Below the pieces are notes generated by a model. It did not search any database. It saw only the letters and a program-made list of their open reading frames with translations, and was not told where the DNA came from. 64,000 nt of DNA from Hallella multisaccharivorax DSM 17128 (lineage in GTDB: Bacteria; Bacteroidota; Bacteroidia; Bacteroidales; Bacteroidaceae): NCBI RefSeq assembly GCF_000218235.1, contig NZ_GL945017.1, positions 3,052,422-3,116,421 of the forward strand, written 5' to 3'. A program made the position numbers and the translations under genes. Below are positions 52,753-61,974 of this stretch, piece by piece. Position 1 is the first letter of the stretch. The number at the start of each line of letters is the position of its first letter.

Positions 52753-55700
52753 CTATTTATCAGCCTTTTTCGTTTTATTCTTCTTCTTCCTGTTTCCGAA
52801 TGAGAATAATTCGCGTAGACTTCCGAAGTCTTTCTTGAGAATGAAGCCTACACCCTGGGTGTTGAGTGAGTTGCGCGTGAAATAGCGGTCGTTGGTCTGA
52901 TTGTAAACCCGCACGCTGAAATTGCCGTTGGACAGGATTTTGTAGCGCAAGTCAAAGTCTCCGATGAACGAGGTGGTGGCGTTGGCATTGTCTCGATAGC
53001 CGAATTGGCCGTTGAAGATGAGGCGGTTGTTGAACAGGTTGCCGCTGAGCAGTCCCTCATACTCCGCGTTGTTGAATCCTTCATCGCCTGTGGAGATATT
53101 GGCACCGAAATTCCAGTTGCTGTTTTTGTTGACGCTGCCTAACACATTGTTGATTTGTTGGGTGAGTGTACCGCTGAGGATACTTTGCATGGCGAGCGAA
53201 GTCTGATTGGTTCCTTGCGCTTCGGCGTTGTTGGTTCCGCGTGAATAGAAGCGTCCGACGGCAAGCAGATAAAGCACCTGTTGGTTCATCTCCTCTTCGC
53301 TGTTGATGATGCTGTAAATCATCTGCTTGGTATCTGCGCTCATGGTCGGGAAGTCGAGATCGAAGGTTACATGAGGCTCTTCCGGAGTTCCGGTGATGTT
53401 CATGATGCAGTTCACTCTCACGTTGTTTGCCGAGAATCCACGGCTCATCTGCAGGTCGGCGAGGCTCACTGAGGGGATCGTGTACTGGGCTCGCAATTTG
53501 AGCAGAGCGGCATAAGGGTCGCCGCCGAAGGTGATGGTGCCGCCCTGGGTGAAGTCGAACGCTTTCTTGATGACATTTTGGACGGTGAGGCGGTAGACGC
53601 CCCGCTCCACGGTGTAAGTGCCGAAGATGTCGACTCCACCCTTGTTGAAATAGGTAGCGCGCAGGGTTCCATTGCCATTGAGTGTGATATAGTCGCCTGA
53701 AGCCTTGTCGGTGATGATGCGTAGGGTGGCTCTTGGGTTAGCATTGATGAGGAAGTTCAGGTGAATGTCGGTGGGAATGTCGGGATCTTCGTCTGGCTTC
53801 TGCACGGCTGTGGTGTCCTGGTAGGGTGCCGTGGCATTGCGGTCATGCCAGTGGATGAAGTCCTGCGTGTCGGGAGCTGTGGTACTCGTAATGTCGTAGA
53901 CCACTTCTGACCTTTTGTTAGGCGTGACATTGACATTGACCTCGAGTGTCCCTGGCCGGCTCTTTATGGTCACGTTGCCCGTACCGAAGACCTTGCCATA
54001 GAAGCTCCTGCCGTCAGAGCCATTGGTGTTGTAGGCGAGCAGGTTGGTGGCACGGGCGGAGATGTCGGCTGTCATGTGGGTGATATGCTGATGGTGGATG
54101 TCACCTGTCACGACTCCGGTGTGGCCGTATTCATCGCGGATGGTGTCACCGGGGAGCTGTATATCGTTTTCTATGAAATGCACTTTTCCTCCATTGACGT
54201 AGTATCGCACGCCTGTGGGCTTAATAGTCATTGCTCCGTCGGCGATGATGTCGCCGGTGAGATTAAGTTTTTTCAGGTCTCCCCATAGCCTGAGGTTGCC
54301 GTTTCCGCGGAGGTTTGTCTGGCTCAGGAAATTGGAGCAGAGTGTGTTGAGAAACTCGGCGCGCGAATTATTGAGCTGTATGCCGAGGTCAATGTAGTTG
54401 CGTTTGGTCGATACATAACCGCTGACGACGGTGCGGGCGGGAATGTCCCGTCCTGCTTCACGAAGGGTGTCGCGTGCCACTCCGTTGATGTTGATCCGTC
54501 CTTCGCTAAGTCTCCAGCCCACATTGGCGAAGAGTGTGCCGAGTCGTCCGTCGATCATGCGGAAGCCGTCAACACGTAAGGCACCGCCGACATCAGGGCT
54601 GGTAAAGAGCCTTCTTACACTTGCCGTGCCCGATGTCGCCCCACTGAAGTCGACAGAATGGAAGTTGATGAGATTCATCAGATAGCTCACGTTGACGTTT
54701 GTGAGCTTTGCGGTGAGCGAGTCGCGATCGCTGGCGGTGCCGGTTCCGGAGACGAGGATGCGCTGTGAGCCACTGCTGATGGCGAAGTCGTGTACTTCGA
54801 GGTGGCGCTTGCTATACAGGATGGTTGAGGGGTGTATCGTGAAGAGGGTGTCGCCTATATGAAATTGTGATTGGTCGAAGTTGAGCAGTGCGAGCGTCTT
54901 GCCCGCGAGATTCTTGCGAAAGGCAATGGAAGTACTCACAGTGCCCCGCAGTCGCTGACTCGCGGCGTGATTGTCGAGAGAAATGCTTGCCTTGATACGG
55001 TCGAAGCCTGCCTTGACGTTGAGTCCAATGTCGGTACCAAGGGTCTCGGAGTGCATGTTGGTGACGCCTCCGTCGAGGGTGAGTGTGCCATCCATGGTGC
55101 GCACTTTGGTCCGGATATTCTTCAGATGTCGGTTGCCCCACAGCAAGTTGGGCGCAGAGAGATCAGCGTCGAGCGAACTGCCGTTCCTGCCGAAAGTAGC
55201 GCGCACGGTGACGGTATCAAGGATATCGAGAGGCAGATCGAGGACGGGACGGGCCCATCGGCTGTCGGAAAGACTGGCGGCAAAGCTCACCTCACCCGCA
55301 TGGATGGGGCGGTATTTGAAGGGTGCGAGATTGGTGATGCCCGGCAGCTTTTTCACAATTACATTCTCTATTGCCTGCGGAAGGGCGGCGTAGTCGAACC
55401 GCCCGTAGACTGCTGCCTCGCCGAAACTACTTTGAAGAAACAGATAGTGCCCGCGCGGTGAGTGCCCGGCATGAAGCTTCAGGGTATCAAGTGAATAAGT
55501 GTTGTCGCCTTGTCGCATTGAAAAGTTGCCGACACGAAGATAGCCGTCAGCCGTGTTGATGTCATGCCCTCGGAAATCGGCATCCACCGTTCCGCTATAA
55601 GTTGCGTTGGCCAACCGGCCCTCAAGCAGTCTTAGAGCGGAAGGGAGAAAATGGCTGACAGAGGCTTTTAGCTTGACGCCCTTCTCTTTCCCCACAAACT

Positions 55701-57171
55701 GTGCGCTGCCTTCTGCCGACAGACTGATATTGGGATCGTCGATGCTGACACGTCCGTTAGCCATGCCGTCGGCATAGGAACCATTGAGGTTGATGTTGCG
55801 GTAAGTATAGTGGTTGTAGTCGAATCGCCCAAGATTGCCTTGGGCCGTAAAGTGTTTTTGTTCAAGATTTCCGGTACCGTTGATATCGGCTGCAAGCATG
55901 CCGAAGTGGGGATTGTTCAGCACTCTCTCTAAGTTGAGGGCTTCTGTGATGAGGTGCCCGCCAAGGTCGTTGCCCGACTTCCATACATCAAGGTTGGCGT
56001 CGCCGGCCCCTGTGTGGAGCTTGCCTTTAGCTTTCAGGTTGTGGCCATGTCCTGTGGCTGATCCATGAAAGGCAATGTCGCCCAGTCGGATCACCACGTC
56101 GGGGACCTTTCCGGCAAAGTATTTCACTACGTTGGCGTTGGCATGAAACTGTCTTACTACAGCCCGCCAGGCCACAGGTTTGCCCAACGTGAGCCTGACA
56201 ACAGCGGAGAGGCGCAGGTCGGAAGGACGGTTGAAATCGCGATAGCCCGTGAATCGGGGCATGGAGATGTCGAGATGGTTGACGAAGATGTGTTGATTCT
56301 TGCCATGAGCCGACAGTCTGATCAACAGGGGACGGTTGACAACGGCAAGTGAGGGAGCAAGAGCCCGAAAATCGTAAGGATTGACCTGCGACAAGGCTAT
56401 AGTGGCATCAAAGGCGCGCAGGCTTTTGTCGAAGGAGGCTTTGATGTGGGGAATAAGAATCTCCGAATGGGGTAGCGAGAGCTGAAAATCGTCAAGGGCA
56501 AATGACGTCTTGCTCACAGCGGCCTTGAAAGAGAGCGAGCGAATGTCGATGCCTGATGCCTCATGGAGTGATAACCTCTTGAGAAGCAGGTGATAAGTGT
56601 TGCTGTTGACGATATCGAAAATAATATGTGAACTGACGTTAGACAGTTTCAGATGGTTGTTGTCGAAGGTTTTCAGGCGCGGTTTGTCCCAGCGGTTCCA
56701 CGTTACCTGTCCGTGCCGGACGATGAGACTGTTGATAGCGAGGTTGAGCCTCGACTGATGCGTGGTGTCTTTGGACGCAAGCGAGTCGAGTACAAACTGG
56801 AAATTGGGTTTTGTCGACGCATCTTCCTGATAGAGGTTGAACTTGGGTGTGAAGATCTGTGCGGAAGTGATGGTGACCCTTCCCCGCATCAAGTCGGTGT
56901 AACTGAACTTGGCCGACAGCCTCGAAGCCCAAAGCATGTGCTTGCCTCTGTGGTCGAGCATGGCCACATCGTCGATGATGATACGGTTGAGAAAACCCAC
57001 ATCCACGCGACCCACCGACACGGGCGTACCGAGTTTCCTGGAGATGGCGGACGCCACAGCGGGGCCCAATGCCGATTGTACGACAGGGACATGCACCATG
57101 ACTATGACGGCAAGATAGAGTCCTACCGTCAGCCAGACGAGGAGATTGATGATTCGCCTAACCTTCTTCAA
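52753..57171 (-). CDS. TamB-like translocation/assembly protein (second copy)
   Basis: This 1,472-residue protein has an N-terminal anchor (IINLLVWLTVGLYLAVIVMV), then VQSALGPAVASAISRKLGTP, the AsmA/TamB entry motif, and a long beta-rich groove-forming body. The C-terminal ~350 residues are a TamB/DUF490 domain (GGVDIFGTYTVERGVYRLTV, FTQGGTITFGGDPYAALLKL, MSADTKQMIYSIINSEEEMN) with a Lys-rich tail. It has no adjacent TamA/TamL gene, unlike the copy at 8.8-13.5 kb. The two share architecture but are diverged in sequence. It is probably a bridge-like envelope lipid or protein transport factor using a partner encoded elsewhere. It is divergent from nqrA with its own promoter. Confidence 0.88.
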   Translation of the reverse strand: MKKVRRIINLLVWLTVGLYLAVIVMVHVPVVQSALGPAVASAISRKLGTPVSVGRVDVGFLNRIIIDDVAMLDHRGKHMLWASRLSAKFSYTDLMRGRVTITSAQIFTPKFNLYQEDASTKPNFQFVLDSLASKDTTHQSRLNLAINSLIVRHGQVTWNRWDKPRLKTFDNNHLKLSNVSSHIIFDIVNSNTYHLLLKRLSLHEASGIDIRSLSFKAAVSKTSFALDDFQLSLPHSEILIPHIKASFDKSLRAFDATIALSQVNPYDFRALAPSLAVVNRPLLIRLSAHGKNQHIFVNHLDISMPRFTGYRDFNRPSDLRLSAVVRLTLGKPVAWRAVVRQFHANANVVKYFAGKVPDVVIRLGDIAFHGSATGHGHNLKAKGKLHTGAGDANLDVWKSGNDLGGHLITEALNLERVLNNPHFGMLAADINGTGNLEQKHFTAQGNLGRFDYNHYTYRNINLNGSYADGMANGRVSIDDPNISLSAEGSAQFVGKEKGVKLKASVSHFLPSALRLLEGRLANATYSGTVDADFRGHDINTADGYLRVGNFSMRQGDNTYSLDTLKLHAGHSPRGHYLFLQSSFGEAAVYGRFDYAALPQAIENVIVKKLPGITNLAPFKYRPIHAGEVSFAASLSDSRWARPVLDLPLDILDTVTVRATFGRNGSSLDADLSAPNLLWGNRHLKNIRTKVRTMDGTLTLDGGVTNMHSETLGTDIGLNVKAGFDRIKASISLDNHAASQRLRGTVSTSIAFRKNLAGKTLALLNFDQSQFHIGDTLFTIHPSTILYSKRHLEVHDFAISSGSQRILVSGTGTASDRDSLTAKLTNVNVSYLMNLINFHSVDFSGATSGTASVRRLFTSPDVGGALRVDGFRMIDGRLGTLFANVGWRLSEGRININGVARDTLREAGRDIPARTVVSGYVSTKRNYIDLGIQLNNSRAEFLNTLCSNFLSQTNLRGNGNLRLWGDLKKLNLTGDIIADGAMTIKPTGVRYYVNGGKVHFIENDIQLPGDTIRDEYGHTGVVTGDIHHQHITHMTADISARATNLLAYNTNGSDGRSFYGKVFGTGNVTIKSRPGTLEVNVNVTPNKRSEVVYDITSTTAPDTQDFIHWHDRNATAPYQDTTAVQKPDEDPDIPTDIHLNFLINANPRATLRIITDKASGDYITLNGNGTLRATYFNKGGVDIFGTYTVERGVYRLTVQNVIKKAFDFTQGGTITFGGDPYAALLKLRAQYTIPSVSLADLQMSRGFSANNVRVNCIMNITGTPEEPHVTFDLDFPTMSADTKQMIYSIINSEEEMNQQVLYLLAVGRFYSRGTNNAEAQGTNQTSLAMQSILSGTLTQQINNVLGSVNKNSNWNFGANISTGDEGFNNAEYEGLLSGNLFNNRLIFNGQFGYRDNANATTSFIGDFDLRYKILSNGNFSVRVYNQTNDRYFTRNSLNTQGVGFILKKDFGSLRELFSFGNRKKKNKTKKADK

Positions 57172-57219
57172 GTATGTTTCAGAATATGATTACAAAGGAG
57201 ACATTTCGCTTCCTCACTG

Positions 57220-57227
57220 CAAAATTA
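57220..57227 (-). promoter_or_regulatory. -7 box of the second tamB-like gene
   Basis: On the minus strand it reads TAATTTTG, an exact TAnnTTTG, ~48 bases before the ATG at 57171. The -33 is poor. It is back-to-back with the nqrA promoter. Confidence 0.55.
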
Positions 57228-57292
57228 GGGAAAAAAACAGCCTCGGAAAAGAAAAAGGGCAACGATTTCTGTTATATGATACAAAAAATGAT

Positions 57293-57300
57293 TAAATTTG
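57293..57300 (+). promoter_or_regulatory. -7 box of the nqr operon promoter
   Basis: TAAATTTG is an exact TAnnTTTG, 35 bases before the nqrA ATG at 57336; a weak TTCTG lies ~21 bases upstream as a possible -33. It also supports 57336 as the start, since the longer open frame (from 57174) would begin upstream of this promoter. Confidence 0.6.
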
Positions 57301-57335
57301 CACGCAGTACACAATTCTTTTTTTTAATCTGTTCT

Positions 57336-58688
57336 ATGGCAAATGTAATTAAGTTGCGTAAAGGCTTAGACATTAATCTGGCAGGGAAAGCCTTGAGAGA
57401 GAGGGTGGTGACGCCGCCATCATCTGTCTATGGGTTGTCCCCGTCATCCTTCCCAGGCATCACTCCGAAGTTGGCTGTGAAGGAAGGCGCCCACGTCCTC
57501 GCCGGTGAGCCTCTGTTTGTGAGTAAGCAATGTCCGGAGTTGGGCTTTGCTTCACCCGTGAGCGGCACCGTGAAGGCTGTGGTGAGAGGCGCGCGCCGCA
57601 AGGTGCTTATGGTCACTGTCGAGGCTGATACTACACAGCAGGTACGCGATTATGGTAAGGCCAATCCTGAGGATCTTGACGGCAACGCCGTGAAAGCAAA
57701 GTTATTGGAGGCCGGAATCTTCGGCTACATCAATCAGTTGCCATATGCTGTGGTGGCCAATCCACAGACACAACCTGACGGCATCTTTGTTTCAGCGTTG
57801 CGCGATATGCCGTTGTCGTGCGATTTTGAAGTAGAGCTTCAAGGCAACGAAGAGGCTTTCGCCACCGGCTTGATGGCCTTGGCACGTGTCGCTCCTGTGC
57901 ATTTAGGCACCGGTGCGCAACAAACGGCGGCAGCGCTGACAAGTGTAGAGGGAGTGGATCTCAATGTGTTTGACGGTCCTTGTCCAGCAGGAAATGTTAG
58001 TGTGCAGATTAACCATGTCAGCCCGATGAGCAAGAATAAAACCGTGTGGACTGTTGACCCTTCTGCCGTGATCTTTATAGGTCGGCTCTTCCTTACGGGA
58101 CATGTAGACCTGACGCGCACCATAGCCGTGGCAGGTAGCCGGGTGAAGGCTCCTTCCTATACTGACGTCAAGGTGGGCGCGCCTCTGAGAGACATTCTTT
58201 CAGGAAGGCTCAAAGAAGACGGCCATTTGCGTATCATCAACGGCAATCCGCTGACCGGTTCGCACGATAGTCTGGACGGATTCCTCGGCGCTCACACCTC
58301 TGAGGTGACGGTGATACCTGAGGGAGACGACGCCGATGAGACGCTGGGGTGGATTCTTCCGCGCACCAGACAGTTCTCTGTCAGCCATAGTTACTTCTCC
58401 TGGATATTTGGAAAGAAAAAGGTTTACGACCTTGACGCGCGCATTAAAGGCGGCGAGCGCCACATGATTATGAGCGGTGAGTACGACCGTGTGCTGCCCA
58501 TGGACCTCTATGCGGAATATCTCATCAAGGCCATCATTGCCGGTGACATCGACAAGCAAGAGCAACTTGGCATCTATGAAGTGGCTCCGGAAGACTTTGC
58601 CCTTGCAGAGTTTGTGGACAGTTCAAAGCTCCCTTTGCAGAAAATAGTGCGTGAAGGCCTCGACATTCTAAGAAAAGAAAACGCTTAG
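57336..58688 (+). CDS. nqrA: Na+-translocating NADH:quinone reductase subunit A
   Basis: NqrA is the peripheral cytoplasmic subunit of the Na+-pumping NADH dehydrogenase. With the ATG at 57336 it is 450 residues, beginning MANVIKLRKGLDINLAGKAL, the standard N-terminus. Conserved: PGITPKLAVKEGAHVLAGEP, SPVSGTVKAVVRGARRKVLM and the C-terminal GEYDRVLPMDLYAEYLIKAI. It is first of six genes nqrABCDEF in canonical order, with a promoter just upstream. Confidence 0.96.
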   Translation: MANVIKLRKGLDINLAGKALRERVVTPPSSVYGLSPSSFPGITPKLAVKEGAHVLAGEPLFVSKQCPELGFASPVSGTVKAVVRGARRKVLMVTVEADTTQQVRDYGKANPEDLDGNAVKAKLLEAGIFGYINQLPYAVVANPQTQPDGIFVSALRDMPLSCDFEVELQGNEEAFATGLMALARVAPVHLGTGAQQTAAALTSVEGVDLNVFDGPCPAGNVSVQINHVSPMSKNKTVWTVDPSAVIFIGRLFLTGHVDLTRTIAVAGSRVKAPSYTDVKVGAPLRDILSGRLKEDGHLRIINGNPLTGSHDSLDGFLGAHTSEVTVIPEGDDADETLGWILPRTRQFSVSHSYFSWIFGKKKVYDLDARIKGGERHMIMSGEYDRVLPMDLYAEYLIKAIIAGDIDKQEQLGIYEVAPEDFALAEFVDSSKLPLQKIVREGLDILRKENA

Positions 58689-58758
58689 CAGACTGAACGG
58701 ATAGCATCAACATTCTTTCAACATTAAATAAAAATCCAATATTAATCAAATATTTGGA

Positions 58759-59922
58759 ATGAACACAATCAAGAATTATTTCGATAAGATACGGCCTAAG
58801 TTTGAGGACGGCGGCAAGCTGCATGTTTTCAGGAGTGTGTTTGAAGGCTTTGAGTCGTTCCTTTTCGTGCCTAATACCACCTCGACGGTTGGTGTGTCCA
58901 TCCACGATGCCATCGATTCGAAGCGCATTATGAGCTTTGTGGTTATTGCCCTGTTGCCTGCTTTGCTTTTCGGTATGTACAATGTGGGCTACCAGAACTA
59001 TCTTGCGGCCGGCACATTGGCTACGGCATCGTTTTGGGAAATCTTTGGTTTTGGCTTCCTCGCCGTGTTGCCAAAAATCCTCGTGAGCTATATAGTAGGA
59101 CTGGGCATTGAGTTTGCCTGGGCACAGTGGAAAGGCGAGGAGATCCAGGAAGGCTATCTCGTTTCGGGCATCATTATTCCGCTCATCATCCCTGTTACCA
59201 CTCCGTTGTGGATCCTTGCACTGGCGTGTGCCTTTGCGGTTATCTTCTGCAAGGAGATATTTGGAGGCACGGGAATGAACATCTTCAATGTTGCTATTGG
59301 CGCGCGTATGTTCCTCTTCTTCTCTTATCCTACGAAGATGACGGGCGACGCTGTGTGGGTGGCCGACCACAGTATCTTTGGCTTAGGCAACACCCTTCCA
59401 GATTCTTTCACGATGGCTACTCCTCTTGCACACCTGGCGCAGGGAACACCCATTGATACCAACGTCTGCAATATGATCACGGGACTGATGCCTGGATCTA
59501 TTGGTGAAACATCGGTTATCGCCATCGCTATTGGTGCCGTTATCCTGCTTTGGACTGGCATTGCCAGCTGGAAGGTTATGCTCAGCGTCTTTGTCGGCGG
59601 CTCTCTGATGGGTGCCATCTTTCATGCAACGGGCGCCACGCCTATTGATTGGTGGGAGCATCTCATCCTTGGCGGTTTTTGCTTCGGTGCTGTCTTCATG
59701 GCTACGGACCCTGTAACCTCAGCGCGCACGGAGACAGGCAAGTGGATCTACGGCTTCCTTGTGGGCGTCATGGCCATTACTGTTCGCGTAAAAAACCAGG
59801 GCTATCCCGAAGGCATGATGCTTGCCATCTTCTTCGGCAATATGATTGCCCCCCTCATCGACTATTGTGTCGTGGAGTGTAATATCTCCAGGCGGGCCAA
59901 ACGCAGCAAGGTTTCTGAATAA
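58759..59922 (+). CDS. nqrB: Na+-translocating NADH:quinone reductase subunit B
   Basis: This is a 387-residue integral membrane subunit with about ten TM helices. It carries covalently bound FMN and lies on the Na+ and electron path. Its N-terminus (MNTIKNYFDKIRPKFEDGGK) is typical. The FMN-bearing Thr is most likely Thr221 in SFTMATPLAHLAQ. GGTGMNIFNVAIGARMFLFF and FMATDPVTSARTETGKWIYG are conserved family segments. It follows nqrA after 70 bases. Confidence 0.96.
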   Translation: MNTIKNYFDKIRPKFEDGGKLHVFRSVFEGFESFLFVPNTTSTVGVSIHDAIDSKRIMSFVVIALLPALLFGMYNVGYQNYLAAGTLATASFWEIFGFGFLAVLPKILVSYIVGLGIEFAWAQWKGEEIQEGYLVSGIIIPLIIPVTTPLWILALACAFAVIFCKEIFGGTGMNIFNVAIGARMFLFFSYPTKMTGDAVWVADHSIFGLGNTLPDSFTMATPLAHLAQGTPIDTNVCNMITGLMPGSIGETSVIAIAIGAVILLWTGIASWKVMLSVFVGGSLMGAIFHATGATPIDWWEHLILGGFCFGAVFMATDPVTSARTETGKWIYGFLVGVMAITVRVKNQGYPEGMMLAIFFGNMIAPLIDYCVVECNISRRAKRSKVSE

Positions 59923-59934
59923 AAGCATAAAGAC

Positions 59935-60552
59935 ATGAAAACGAACAGCAATTCATATACCATTATCTATTCGGCTGTCATCGTCGTGATTGTGGCTTTC
60001 CTTCTTGCCTTTGTCTATCAGGCATTGAAACCCATGCAAACGGCGAACGAGGCTCTCGCAAAGAAAAAACAGATTCTCTACAGCCTTAACATCCGCGGAC
60101 TTGACGACAGAGCGGCGGAAGCTAAATATAATAATGTGGTGAAAGAAGAGAAGACAATTGATGGCAGTGAGATGTTCATCTGCAACGTCGACGGTAAAAC
60201 AAAATACGTCTTCTCCATGACGGGTACAGGCCTGTGGGGTGGTATCAGCGGCTATGTGTCGGTCAACGACGACAAGTCTACTGTTTACGGCGCCTATTTT
60301 AACCATGAGAGTGAGACAGCAGGACTTGGCGCAGAGATCAAGGATAACCAGAAATGGCAGGAGAAATTCCAAGGCAAGAAGCTCTTCAACGGCAATGACC
60401 GCAACAGTATCGCGCTCTCTGTGCAGAAGAAAGTTACAGATCCTTCTACCCAAGTAGACGCTGTCACCGGCGCGACCTTGACCTCTAACGGTGTGGCCAA
60501 CATGCTGCACAACGGGCTTGGAAAGTTTCTGAAGTTCCTTAACAGCAAGTAA
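59935..60552 (+). CDS. nqrC: Na+-translocating NADH:quinone reductase subunit C
   Basis: This 205-residue subunit has one N-terminal TM helix (YTIIYSAVIVVIVAFLLAFV) and a periplasmic FMN-binding domain. The flavinylation site is VDAVTGATLTSNGV, with FMN expected on Thr181; the flavin transferase ApbE that would attach it is not in this window. GLWGGISGYVSVNDD and FNHESETAGLGAEI are typical. It starts 12 bases after nqrB. Confidence 0.95.
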   Translation: MKTNSNSYTIIYSAVIVVIVAFLLAFVYQALKPMQTANEALAKKKQILYSLNIRGLDDRAAEAKYNNVVKEEKTIDGSEMFICNVDGKTKYVFSMTGTGLWGGISGYVSVNDDKSTVYGAYFNHESETAGLGAEIKDNQKWQEKFQGKKLFNGNDRNSIALSVQKKVTDPSTQVDAVTGATLTSNGVANMLHNGLGKFLKFLNSK

Positions 60553-60560
60553 TTCTTTTT

Positions 60561-60608
60561 AGGCATAATAGGCATATTGGGCATAATAGACATGATAAGC
60601 GTATTAGG
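60561..60608 (+). repeat. Degenerate ~10-bp repeats between nqrC and nqrD
   Basis: The 77-base gap contains AGGCATAATA, GGCATATTGG, GCATAATAGA, CATGATAAGC and GTATTAGG in series: about five decayed copies of a GCATAATAG-like unit. No gene or stem with a T-run is seen. Confidence 0.5.
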
Positions 60609-60629
60609 CTTGATATAAAAACAACAATT

Positions 60630-61259
60630 ATGAGTTTATTTTCAAAACAAGATAAGGCAGCCTTTATTGAGCCATTGCACTTGAACAACCCTATCATGGT
60701 GCAGGTGCTGGGCATATGCAGCTCCCTTGCTGTAACATCACAGCTTAAGCCGGCCATCGTCATGGGGCTTGCAGTGACTGTCATTACAGCATTTTCTAAT
60801 GTCATCATCTCGCTCATCCGCAAGACCATCCCCATGCGCATCCGCATCATCGTACAGCTTGTTGTGGTGGCGGCTCTGGTGACTGTTGTCAACCAGATTC
60901 TTGGGGCTTTTGCCTACGATGTAAGCGTTCAGCTGAGCGTGTATGTTGGACTGATCATCACCAACTGTATTCTCATGGGCCGTCTTGAGGCCTTTGCCAT
61001 GATGAATAAGCCATGGCCTTCTTTCCTCGACGGCATCGGCAATGGCTTGGGCTATGCGGCCATTCTCATTATCGTAGGCGCTTTCCGTGAGTTCTTTGGC
61101 AGAGGATCACTCCTCGGCTACCAGCTCATCCCGCAGGGCGCTTATGCACACGGCTATATCAACAACGGCATGATGACGATGTCGTGCGCCGCTCTGATCA
61201 TCATCGGCTGCATCATCTGGATCAACCGTGCATTCTTTGTTAAAGACGAAAAGAAGTAA
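60630..61259 (+). CDS. nqrD: Na+-translocating NADH:quinone reductase subunit D
   Basis: This 209-residue hydrophobic subunit has six TM helices and is related to RnfE. With NqrE it holds an intramembrane Fe-S centre: NPIMVQVLGICSSLAVTSQL and GLIITNCILMGRLEAFAM supply the conserved cysteines. It ends INRAFFVKDEKK. nqrE follows after 6 bases. Confidence 0.96.
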   Translation: MSLFSKQDKAAFIEPLHLNNPIMVQVLGICSSLAVTSQLKPAIVMGLAVTVITAFSNVIISLIRKTIPMRIRIIVQLVVVAALVTVVNQILGAFAYDVSVQLSVYVGLIITNCILMGRLEAFAMMNKPWPSFLDGIGNGLGYAAILIIVGAFREFFGRGSLLGYQLIPQGAYAHGYINNGMMTMSCAALIIIGCIIWINRAFFVKDEKK

Positions 61260-61265
61260 TAAGAA

Positions 61266-61892
61266 ATGGAACACGCTATATCATTACTCTTCCGGTCGGT
61301 CTTTGTAGACAACATGATCTTTGCTTACTTCCTCGGTATGTGCTCATACCTGGCAGTGAGCAAAAACGTAAAGACCTCGCTTGGCCTGGGACTTGCCGTG
61401 ACTTTCGTGCTTGTCATCACCGAGCCTATCAACTATCTTCTGCAGGTGTACGTATTGGGTCCCGACTGTCTTGTCAAAGGAGTTGACCTGAGTTACCTGA
61501 GCTTTATCCTCTTCATTGCGATTATCGCTGGCATCACGCAGCTCGTGGAGATGGCCGTTGAGAAGTTCTCGCCGTCGCTCTATGCGGCACTGGGCATTTT
61601 CCTACCCCTCATCGCGGTGAACTGTGCCATTATGGGAGCCTCGCTCTTTATGCAGCAGCGCATCAAACTGCCCATTGACAATGCACAGGCTATCACTAAC
61701 TTCGGTGACAGCGTGGCCTACGCCCTCGGAAGCGGACTGGGTTGGACGCTGGCTATTGTCATGTTCGGAGCCATTCGTGAGAAAATGGCTTACTGTGACA
61801 TTCCCAAGCCGCTGCAGGGCATGGGTATTGCCTTTATTACCGTCGGTCTCATGGCAATGGCTATGATGTGCTTCAGTGGACTGCAATTTTGA
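61266..61892 (+). CDS. nqrE: Na+-translocating NADH:quinone reductase subunit E
   Basis: This 208-residue integral membrane subunit, six TM helices, is related to RnfA and is the inverted-topology partner of NqrD. Conserved cysteines are in MIFAYFLGMCSYLAVSKNVK and in FLPLIAVNCAIMGASLFM. It is full length. Confidence 0.96.
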   Translation: MEHAISLLFRSVFVDNMIFAYFLGMCSYLAVSKNVKTSLGLGLAVTFVLVITEPINYLLQVYVLGPDCLVKGVDLSYLSFILFIAIIAGITQLVEMAVEKFSPSLYAALGIFLPLIAVNCAIMGASLFMQQRIKLPIDNAQAITNFGDSVAYALGSGLGWTLAIVMFGAIREKMAYCDIPKPLQGMGIAFITVGLMAMAMMCFSGLQF

Positions 61893-61974
61893 CGCTTGCT
61901 GAGGGAAGACGGTTCGCTAATGAATACGAATGAAGAAAGAATAAAGATAACAGATTAAAGAGATTAATTAGAAT

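Noticed and set aside
57174..57335. 54-residue N-terminal extension of NqrA
   Set aside because: The extension would start upstream of the nqr promoter box and is not part of the NqrA family; the ATG at 57336 gives the standard N-terminus.
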